Assembly: GCA_017997825.1 (NCBI GenBank)
Contig: JAGOEH010000211.1
Coordinates: 1 to 5,411, forward strand
Length of the DNA: 5,411 nt
Origin: Candidatus Delongbacteria bacterium
Lineage (GTDB): Bacteria > JAGOEH01
Direction: 5' to 3'
Shown here: one piece after another, positions 1 to 5,411 of the stretch
Numbering within the stretch: position 1 is the stretch's first letter
Layout: every line of letters begins with the position of its first letter
The notes under the pieces: model-generated
Seen by the model: the letters and a program-made list of their open reading frames with translations, nothing else
What the model was told of the DNA's origin: nothing
Database searches by the model: none
Program-made: the position numbers and the translations under genes

Positions 1-1376
1 GTTTCACGGTGTTGATTTTAGGCTGGGTATTCGTTCCCTTCTACCTCAAATCGGGGGTCTTCACCATGCCGGAATTCCTGGAACGCCGGTATAATAAAAC
101 CTGCCGGATGTACCTGACCAGTATCTCGATTGTGGCGTATGTCCTGACTAAGATCTCGGTGACCCTGTTTGCCGGGGGATTGCTGTTGAACAAGGTCTTG
201 GGGCTTGATATCACCACCTCCGCCATTGTGTTGGTGATTCTGACCGGCATCTATACCATATTGGGCGGTCTTAATGCGGTTATCTATACCGATATCGTTC
301 AGACGGTGATTCTGGTGCTGGGGGCTTTGACCCTTACCATGATCGGGTTGAATCAGGTTGGCGGATTCAGCGGACTGGAGCAGAAGCTTCCGCCGGAATT
401 TTTCAGTATGTTCAAACCGATGAGTGATCCCGATTTTCCGTGGACCGGGATTATTTTTGGGGCTCCGATTCTGGGCATCTGGTATTGGTGCACGGATCAA
501 TACATCGTGCAGCGGGTACTGAGCGCCCGTCATATCAACCATGCCCGAAGTGGAACCATCATGGCCGGTTTTCTTAAAATTCTGCCGGTCTTTATGTTGG
601 TCCTGCCCGGTATGATCGCGGTCGCCCTCTATCCTGAGATCCAGGGTGATATGGCCTATCCGACTCTGGTCACCAGTCCGATTCTGCCGACCGGTGTCCG
701 GGGCTTGGTAATCGCCAGTTTGCTGGCCGCCTTGATGTCCTCCCTGGCCAGTTGTTTCAACAGCAGTTCCACCCTCTTTACCATGGATTTTTATAAACAC
801 TTCAAACCTCAGGCTTCCGAACGGGAGCTGGTGACCGTAGGGCGTTTGGCGACCGGCTGTATGGTTATCCTGGGTATCCTGTGGGTTCCCTTCATCAAGT
901 ATATCAGTTCCCAAATCTATATCTATCTTCAGAGTGTACAGGGCTATATCAGTCCCCCGATTGCCGCCGTGTTTGTGTTCGGCATCTTCTGGAAACGGGT
1001 CAATGCCCGGGGCGCAATCTGGGCTCTGATCAGCGGGGGAGTGTTGGGCGTAATCCGGCTGGTCATTGAATTGGCGGTTAAAGCCGGCTCCATCACTCAT
1101 CCGTTTTGGGTGGGCCTGGCCTCGATCAATTTTCTACATTATGCCATTTTTCTGTTCATCGTCTCGGCACTGATATTGATCATCGTCAGTCTGATGAGCG
1201 AAGCTCCGGCGGCCTCCAAGGTGGCCGGATTGACATTTCAAACCGTGCAGACCACCGAGGTGTCGGAACCGGCCCGGCGCATGGATGTGAAGAATCCGAT
1301 CTGGCACCGCTTGAATATTATCTTGTCTATCATCCTTATCCTGACGGTCATTGCGTTGTGGATCCGATTCTTCTAG
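1..1376 (+). CDS. Sodium/sugar symporter, SSS family (SGLT-like), 5'-truncated
   Basis: Inner-membrane Na+-coupled transporter of the solute:sodium symporter family, closest by eye to the SGLT glucose/galactose branch. The frame is open to the left edge (first full codon at 3), so the GTG at 9 is not the real start. 457 residues are visible, and comparison with SGLT1 suggests roughly 100 N-terminal residues (TM1 and part of TM2) are missing. Visible family blocks are GWVFVPFYLKSGVFTMPEFL (21-80), ILGGLNAVIYTDIVQTVI, WYWCTDQYIVQR (480-515), AALMSSLASCFNSSSTLFTMD and SPPIAAVFVFGIFWKRVNARG. Residues matching SGLT1 Tyr290-Trp291 (483-488), Lys321 (576-578) and Gln457 (930-932) are kept, as is the Ser-Ser pair of the Na2 site (738-743). 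Together these argue for sugar as substrate, though the exact sugar is inferred. A hydrophilic loop at about 1195-1300 is followed by a last membrane segment, so the C-terminus looks complete. The hydrolase gene follows on the same strand. Confidence 0.93.
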   Translation, partial: FTVLILGWVFVPFYLKSGVFTMPEFLERRYNKTCRMYLTSISIVAYVLTKISVTLFAGGLLLNKVLGLDITTSAIVLVILTGIYTILGGLNAVIYTDIVQTVILVLGALTLTMIGLNQVGGFSGLEQKLPPEFFSMFKPMSDPDFPWTGIIFGAPILGIWYWCTDQYIVQRVLSARHINHARSGTIMAGFLKILPVFMLVLPGMIAVALYPEIQGDMAYPTLVTSPILPTGVRGLVIASLLAALMSSLASCFNSSSTLFTMDFYKHFKPQASERELVTVGRLATGCMVILGILWVPFIKYISSQIYIYLQSVQGYISPPIAAVFVFGIFWKRVNARGAIWALISGGVLGVIRLVIELAVKAGSITHPFWVGLASINFLHYAIFLFIVSALILIIVSLMSEAPAASKVAGLTFQTVQTTEVSEPARRMDVKNPIWHRLNIILSIILILTVIALWIRFF

Positions 1377-1455
1377 TATCGGCTTGTCCCATTTAGCCGT
1401 GTAGGGGAGAGGGAATGATTGTTGATGTCTGAGATAGGTGCTAACATGATGGTAT

Positions 1456-1459
1456 GGAG
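1456..1459 (+). promoter_or_regulatory. Ribosome binding site (GGAG) for the GH3 gene
   Basis: GGAG lies 7 nt before the ATG at 1467, a normal spacing. That start gives a typical signal peptide beginning MIKKW. A competing purine-rich stretch, GGGGAGAGGGA at 1404-1414, better suits the upstream in-frame starts TTG 1419, TTG 1422 or ATG 1425, which would add 14 to 16 residues. The choice between them is a judgement. Confidence 0.45.
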
Positions 1460-1466
1460 CCGAATG

Positions 1467-1550
1467 ATGATCAAAAAATGGATATATGGATCGATTTTGG
1501 GAATGGGATTGGCATGGATTCTGGGACCGGGGCCGATGCGATCCTATGGT
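1467..1550 (+). other. Predicted signal peptide of the GH3 enzyme
   Basis: The first residues are a short basic n-region (MIKKW) and then a hydrophobic core (IYGSILGMGLAWILG), with a Gly/Pro-containing stretch and a possible cleavage near Tyr-Gly|Asp-Pro at residues 27-30. There is no classical Ala-X-Ala site and no lipobox cysteine, so the cleavage point is approximate. Export fits the enzyme's pairing with a sugar importer. Confidence 0.7.
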
Positions 1551-3722
1551 GACCCGGTACCGAGCTCTATCCTTCGGATTGAAGAGCGGGTGGATTCTGT
1601 TCTCCGTTTGATGACGCTGAAGGAAAAAATCGGTCAGCTCTGCCAATATTCCGGCAGCGGGGAGGAGGTTCAAGCCGGAAGGCTTACTCCGGATAAGCTT
1701 CGACTGATTGAACAGGGGCAGGTGGGATCGATGCTGAATGTATTCGGGTCCAAACTGGTCCATCAGGTTCAGGAGAGAGCCCTGCGGAAATCCAGGCTCA
1801 AGATTCCGTTATTGCTGGGGCAGGATGTGATTCATGGATTCAAAACCATATTTCCGATTCCGCTGGGGGAGGCCTCGACCTGGGATCCGGAACTGGTTCG
1901 TCGGGCGGCCGAAGTCAGCGCCAAAGAAGCTACGGCTGTTGGATTGCATTGGACTTTTGCCCCGATGGTCGATATAGCCCGGGATGCGAGGTGGGGAAGG
2001 ATCGCGGAGGGTTCCGGCGAGGATCCCCTGCTGGGAGCCCGCATGGCTGAGGCAAAAGTCCGTGGATTTCAGGGAATCGATCTGGCCTCTCCTTCGACTC
2101 TGGCGGCCTGTGTCAAGCATTTTGCGGCCTACGGCGCCGCCGAAGGGGGACGGGATTACAATACCGTCGATCTGTCGGAACGGAGCCTGGCCGAGATTTA
2201 TCTGCCTCCCTTTCAAGCCGCTGTCGAAGCCGGCAGTGCCAGTCTGATGTGTGCTTTTAATGAAATCAACGGGATTCCCTGTTCGGGTAACCCGATGCTG
2301 TTGACGGATATCCTCCGCCGCCGCTGGGGATTTACCGGCATGGTGGTCAGCGACTGGAATTCAATCGGAGAACTGGTCGATCACGGATTCGCGGCCGACC
2401 GTCCCTCAGCCGGATTGCTGGCGCTTCAGGCCGGAGTCGATATGGATATGCAAAGCCTGATCTATTCCCAGCACCTGGAAGAATTGGTTGTTCAGGGAAA
2501 ACTGCCGGAATCGGACCTGGATCAGGCCGTCGGCCGGGTCTTGCGGACCAAGTTCCGGCTGGGATTGTTCGATCATCCCCTGGCCTATGGAGATCCCCAA
2601 AAAGAAAAAACGCTGCTTCTGTGCCGTGAGCATCGGAATCTGGCCCGGCAGGAGGCCTGCCAATCCATGGTGTTGCTGAAAAATGACGGCCCGGTTTTGC
2701 CCCTGCCGACCACGGTTTCCCGTCTGGCGGTAATCGGGCCTCTGGCCGACAATAGCTGGGATATCCTGGGTTCTTGGGCCTGCGCCGGTGATCCGGCGCT
2801 TTCGGTTAGTCTGCTGCAGGGAATAAAGGCCAAATTGCCGTCGACGGTCCCTATCCTCCATCAGCGGGGATGCCCCATCGATTCGATCGACCGCCGCGGC
2901 TTTGAGGCTGCCCTCCAGGCTGCCCGCGAATCCGATGTGATCGTGATGGCACTCGGTGAATCCGCCGCTATGAGCGGAGAAGCCGCCTGCCGTTCCGATC
3001 TCGGCTTGCCCGGAGTCCAACTGGAACTGCTGCAAGCCATTCATGCCCTGGGAAAACCATTGGTCGTCCTGCTGATGAACGGCCGTCCCTTGTCTGTTCC
3101 CTGGATCCATCACCACTGCCCGGCTATCCTGGAATGCTGGTTCGCAGGCAGCGAAGCCGGCAACGCCATCGCCGATATCCTGTTCGGCGACTACAATCCC
3201 TCCGGCAAGCTTCCCGTCACCTTCCCTTACAGTGTGGGACAGATTCCCTGCTACTACAATCATAAAAATACCGGCCGCCCCCCTTCCGATACCAATCATT
3301 TTACATCCAAATATCTGGACCTGCCTCTGACTCCATTGTATCCCTTCGGATACGGCTTGAGCTATAGCCGTTTCGAATACTCCGAATTCACTCTCTCGGC
3401 CGATCGGATAACCCCCAGCGACAGCCTGATCCTGGATGTTACGCTTGCCAATACGGGACAATACCCGGGAGTGGAAACCGTCCAGCTTTATCTGCAGGAC
3501 GTGGCGGCTACGGTGACCCGGCCGGTCAGGGAATTGAAAGATTTCAAACGCGTCGCTCTTGAAGCGGGTGAGAAAAAACAGGTTCGGTTCATTCTGACCC
3601 ATGATCAATTGATGTTTTATGGCCCATCGATGCAAAAACTCAGCCAACCCGGTTTATTCCGGGTTTATATCGGCGGCAATTCCCGGGATTGTCTGGTCGA
3701 CAGCTTGGAACTGACCGATTGA
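1467..3722 (+). CDS. bglX: Exported family 3 glycoside hydrolase, probable beta-glucosidase (BglX-like)
   Basis: Predicted to cleave non-reducing terminal beta-linked sugars, most likely glucose, with retention, outside the cytoplasm. From ATG 1467 it has 751 residues, close to E. coli BglX. Layout: signal peptide (about 1-28); GH3 N-terminal barrel (about 37-360) with RWGRIAEGSGEDP near 175, KHF at 217-219 and the nucleophile Asp296 in GMVVSDW; GH3 C-terminal alpha/beta sandwich (about 400-625) with the likely acid/base Glu505 in MSGEAACRSDLGLPG; YPFGYGLSYSRFEYS from 625; and a fibronectin III-like C-terminal domain (about 655-735, NTGQYPGVETVQLYL). The catalytic motifs look intact. It contains 13 cysteines, many for an exported enzyme. 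In-frame ATG 1425 is the main alternative start. It follows the symporter by about 90 bp and likely shares its transcript. Beta-xylosidase or another GH3 specificity cannot be excluded from sequence alone, so the symbol is provisional. Confidence 0.93.
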   Translation: MIKKWIYGSILGMGLAWILGPGPMRSYGDPVPSSILRIEERVDSVLRLMTLKEKIGQLCQYSGSGEEVQAGRLTPDKLRLIEQGQVGSMLNVFGSKLVHQVQERALRKSRLKIPLLLGQDVIHGFKTIFPIPLGEASTWDPELVRRAAEVSAKEATAVGLHWTFAPMVDIARDARWGRIAEGSGEDPLLGARMAEAKVRGFQGIDLASPSTLAACVKHFAAYGAAEGGRDYNTVDLSERSLAEIYLPPFQAAVEAGSASLMCAFNEINGIPCSGNPMLLTDILRRRWGFTGMVVSDWNSIGELVDHGFAADRPSAGLLALQAGVDMDMQSLIYSQHLEELVVQGKLPESDLDQAVGRVLRTKFRLGLFDHPLAYGDPQKEKTLLLCREHRNLARQEACQSMVLLKNDGPVLPLPTTVSRLAVIGPLADNSWDILGSWACAGDPALSVSLLQGIKAKLPSTVPILHQRGCPIDSIDRRGFEAALQAARESDVIVMALGESAAMSGEAACRSDLGLPGVQLELLQAIHALGKPLVVLLMNGRPLSVPWIHHHCPAILECWFAGSEAGNAIADILFGDYNPSGKLPVTFPYSVGQIPCYYNHKNTGRPPSDTNHFTSKYLDLPLTPLYPFGYGLSYSRFEYSEFTLSADRITPSDSLILDVTLANTGQYPGVETVQLYLQDVAATVTRPVRELKDFKRVALEAGEKKQVRFILTHDQLMFYGPSMQKLSQPGLFRVYIGGNSRDCLVDSLELTD

Positions 3723-3757
3723 TCCGGTGCCGACCCTTGGCCCTAAGGCGGATGAGC

Positions 3758-3773
3758 GGCCTGTAGGCCTGTA
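3758..3773 (+). repeat. Two tandem copies of an 8-bp unit in the intergenic gap
   Basis: GGCCTGTA occurs twice in direct succession, 36 bp after the hydrolase stop codon. The first copy and the next GGCC can form only a 4-bp stem with a TGTA loop. No T-run follows, so this is not a convincing terminator. Function unknown, possibly none. Confidence 0.5.
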
Positions 3774-3781
3774 GGGTTCCT

Positions 3782-3803
3782 ATCCTGAATCGATCCTGAA
3801 GGG
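3782..3803 (+). repeat. Two 11-bp direct repeats in the intergenic gap
   Basis: ATCCTGAATCG (3782-3792) is followed directly by ATCCTGAAGGG (3793-3803), sharing the first eight bases. The copies sit about 42 to 63 bp upstream of the predicted -35 box. One-turn spacing could suit a regulator binding one face of the helix, but short repeats like this also arise by chance. Confidence 0.35.
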
Positions 3804-3844
3804 AAACTGACCGTTGCAATACCTTTCGGTCCGGCGTTTCCATA

Positions 3845-3873
3845 TTGACTTTTGGAGGTCTTGAGGCTATATT
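3845..3873 (+). promoter_or_regulatory. Sigma70-type promoter of the YgiQ gene
   Basis: A -35 box TTGACT (3845-3850) and a -10 box TATATT (3868-3873) are separated by exactly 17 bp, and each matches the consensus at five of six positions. The seventh base after the -10 box is the A of the ATG at 3880, so transcription would start at or beside the start codon. A GGAGGT at 3854-3859 lies in the spacer, upstream of that start point and 20 nt from the ATG, so it would not act as a ribosome site on this transcript. Confidence 0.6.
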
Positions 3874-3879
3874 GCATTC

Positions 3880-5411
3880 ATGAACCATGATTATTTTCTG
3901 CCCATCAGCCCTGACGAGATGAACCAGCGGGGTTGGGAACAGGCCGATATCATCCTGGTGACCGGGGATGCCTATATTGATCATCCCTCTTTCGGTGCGG
4001 CCGTGATCGGGCGATGGCTGGAACATCACGGATATCGGGTGGGAATTGTGAGTCAGCCCCGATCGGATCAGGATTTTTTAAGGCTGGGACATCCCCGGTT
4101 ATGGTGGGGCGTGACTTCGGGTAACATGGATTCGATGGTCTGTCATTATACCTCGCTGAAAAAAATCCGGCATGATGATGCTTATACCCCCGGCGGTCGA
4201 GCCGGTATGCGTCCGGATCGCGCCATCATCCATTATTGCCAGCAGCTGCGCCGGCTTTCCAAGGGGATACCGCTGGTGATCGGGGGGATCGAAGCCGGTC
4301 TCCGCCGAGTAGCCCATTACGATTACTGGTCGGAAACCATCAAACACCCCATTATCCTGGACGCCAAGGCCGATATCCTGGTTTATGGTATGGGGGAATC
4401 GGCGGTTTTGGAAATCACACGAGCCATCGACCATCACCGGGATTATCGTTCTATTCGCGGGATCGCCTATGTTGTGACCCGGGATTCCGATCTCCCTGAA
4501 CAAGGTGTTCTCCCTGAACAAGGTGTTCTCCCTGAACAAGGTGTTCTCCCTGAACAAGGTGTTCTTACTGAACAGGATGCTCACCCGGAGCCGGTGGCTC
4601 GCCCGGAGCCGGTGGCTCGCCCCGATAACCGATTTCGTGGTTGCTCTTCCTTGCCGTGGATCCGGGTGGATCTGCCCTCTTTTGAAGCCATCAAGGCCGA
4701 TCCCAAGGCCCTGATGGAAACGACGCTCACCTGTCTGGAAAAATTCCGGCCGGATTATCGGATGGTTCAGGCCTGTGAGAAGCGCTGGGTGGTGATCAAT
4801 CCACCTCAACCCCCGTTGAGTGAATCGGGCATGGATGCCGTCTACGATTTGCCTTACCGTTATCTCCCGCATCCCTCCTATCGGGAGGCTATTCCGGCTT
4901 TCGAGATGATCCGTTTTTCGGTCACCATCAGCCGGGGATGTCCCGGAGGATGTAGTTTCTGCGCCTTGAGCCTTCACCAGGGGCGGATCGTGCAATCCCG
5001 AAGTCCGTCCAGTATTGTGCGTGAAATCGACCGGCTCCGTCATCAGCCCGGATTTAAGGGGTATATCAAGGATCTGGGCGGACCGACCGCCAATCTATAC
5101 CGGGTCCACTACCGGAATCCGGATCAATGCCGCCGATGCCGCCGGCTGTCCTGCCTGTTCCCGAGTCTCTGTTCCAACTTCCAGTTCGATTCAGATCTTT
5201 TGATCGATCTGTACCGGCGGGTCAGGCGGATCCCGGGTATCAAAAAAGCCTTCGTAACGTCCGGAATCCGCTACGATCTGGTTACAACCGCCTATCTGAA
5301 AGAATTGGTTCAGCATCATATCAGCGGACAGCTTAAAATCGCTCCGGAACACCTGGCGCCCCATGTGCTGGAACTGATGCATAAACCCTCCCGTCAGGTT
5401 CTGGAGTCATT
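3880..5411 (+). CDS. ygiQ: YgiQ family radical SAM protein, 3'-truncated
   Basis: Cytoplasmic radical SAM protein of the YgiQ (UPF0313) family, whose reaction is not established. The gene runs off the right edge with 510 codons visible; E. coli YgiQ has roughly 740. ATG 3880 is chosen because an in-frame stop lies at 3862-3864 and the family N-terminus (FLPISPDEM) follows at once. The N-terminal Radical_SAM_N region carries ADIILVTGDAYIDHPSFGAA, GNMDSMVCHYT, DDAYTPGG and VIGGIEAGLRR. A repeat-encoded linker (residues 205-246) interrupts the region before LPSFEAIKADP. The radical SAM core begins at EMIRFSVTISRGC, with the 4Fe-4S ligands Cys354, Cys358 and Cys361 (C-x3-C-x2-C). KDLGGPTANLYR (397-408), a four-cysteine cluster (417, 420, 425, 431), SGIRYD and LKIAPEH (485-491) follow, all typical of the family. 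It has its own promoter and no obvious tie to the sugar genes. Confidence 0.95.
   Translation, partial: MNHDYFLPISPDEMNQRGWEQADIILVTGDAYIDHPSFGAAVIGRWLEHHGYRVGIVSQPRSDQDFLRLGHPRLWWGVTSGNMDSMVCHYTSLKKIRHDDAYTPGGRAGMRPDRAIIHYCQQLRRLSKGIPLVIGGIEAGLRRVAHYDYWSETIKHPIILDAKADILVYGMGESAVLEITRAIDHHRDYRSIRGIAYVVTRDSDLPEQGVLPEQGVLPEQGVLPEQGVLTEQDAHPEPVARPEPVARPDNRFRGCSSLPWIRVDLPSFEAIKADPKALMETTLTCLEKFRPDYRMVQACEKRWVVINPPQPPLSESGMDAVYDLPYRYLPHPSYREAIPAFEMIRFSVTISRGCPGGCSFCALSLHQGRIVQSRSPSSIVREIDRLRHQPGFKGYIKDLGGPTANLYRVHYRNPDQCRRCRRLSCLFPSLCSNFQFDSDLLIDLYRRVRRIPGIKKAFVTSGIRYDLVTTAYLKELVQHHISGQLKIAPEHLAPHVLELMHKPSRQVLES
4492..4617 (+). repeat. In-frame 18-bp tandem repeat inside the YgiQ gene
   Basis: Seven 18-bp units in phase with the codons. 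Units 1-4 (4492-4563) are identical copies of CTCCCTGAACAAGGTGTT, encoding LPEQGV. Unit 5 (4564-4581) encodes LTEQDA. Units 6 and 7 (4582-4617) differ at one base and encode HPEPVA and RPEPVA. A partial eighth unit (RPDN) follows. Each unit adds six residues, so gain or loss of units keeps the frame. The product is a Pro/Glu-rich, probably disordered linker. Exact identity among four units points to recent slippage or recombination. Confidence 0.95.

Noticed and set aside
9-11. GTG as the symporter start codon
   Set aside because: The frame stays open to the window edge, and the protein would begin in the middle of a conserved transmembrane block.
18-1100. Reverse-strand ORF of 360 codons opposite the symporter
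   Set aside because: The translation is rich in Gln, Asp, His and Gly with no recognisable domain, as expected from the complement of membrane-protein codons.
2406-3647. Reverse-strand ORF of 413 codons opposite the hydrolase
   Set aside because: Shadow of the GH3 frame: the sense strand carries clear catalytic motifs and the antisense product has none.
3809-3831. Possible hairpin terminator (GACCG / CGGTC arms) after the hydrolase
   Set aside because: Only five base pairs with a 13-nt loop and no following T-run. No convincing terminator is visible in the gap.
4492-4617. CRISPR-like array
   Set aside because: The 18-bp units are directly adjacent with no spacers and stay in the reading frame, so this is a coding minisatellite.
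4505-4714. Small + strand ORF starting MFSLNKVFSLNKV
   Set aside because: Out-of-frame reading of the same 18-bp repeat inside the YgiQ gene, with no independent support.
4099-5043. Long reverse-strand ORF (314 codons) with a repeated LFRENT-like peptide
   Set aside because: It is antisense to the well-supported YgiQ frame. The repeated peptide is the 18-bp minisatellite read on the other strand, and the rest resembles no family I know.

Overview
The window holds parts of three genes, all on the + strand. They are a sodium/sugar symporter cut by the left edge (1-1376), a complete exported family 3 glycoside hydrolase (1467-3722), and a YgiQ-type radical SAM protein cut by the right edge (3880-5411). 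Almost everything is coding. The only gaps are about 90 bp between the first two genes and 157 bp between the second and third. I see no RNA gene, CRISPR array, insertion sequence or attachment site.

The first two genes look like a sugar-use pair. The hydrolase is predicted to leave the cytoplasm through an N-terminal signal peptide and release a monosaccharide, probably glucose, from beta-linked oligosaccharides. The symporter would bring that sugar in with Na+. The symporter keeps residues equivalent to the sugar-contacting Tyr-Trp, Lys and Gln of human SGLT1, and the Ser-Ser pair of the Na2 sodium site. Same strand, close spacing and no visible terminator suggest co-transcription.

The third gene appears to be a separate transcription unit. 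A good sigma70-type promoter (TTGACT, 17 bp, TATATT) ends seven bases before its ATG, which predicts a transcript starting at or next to the start codon, i.e. a leaderless mRNA. Inside the gene, an 18-bp in-frame tandem repeat (seven units, four of them identical) adds a Pro/Glu-rich linker to the N-terminal region ahead of the radical SAM core. These two points are the most unusual in the window.

The organism is a bacterium with moderately high G+C (roughly mid-50s percent by eye). Pairing an SGLT-like symporter with an exported GH3 enzyme fits a carbohydrate degrader, such as the Planctomycetes/Verrucomicrobia/Lentisphaerae group or a similar lineage, but the window does not settle the phylum. 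I found no clear new multi-gene system.
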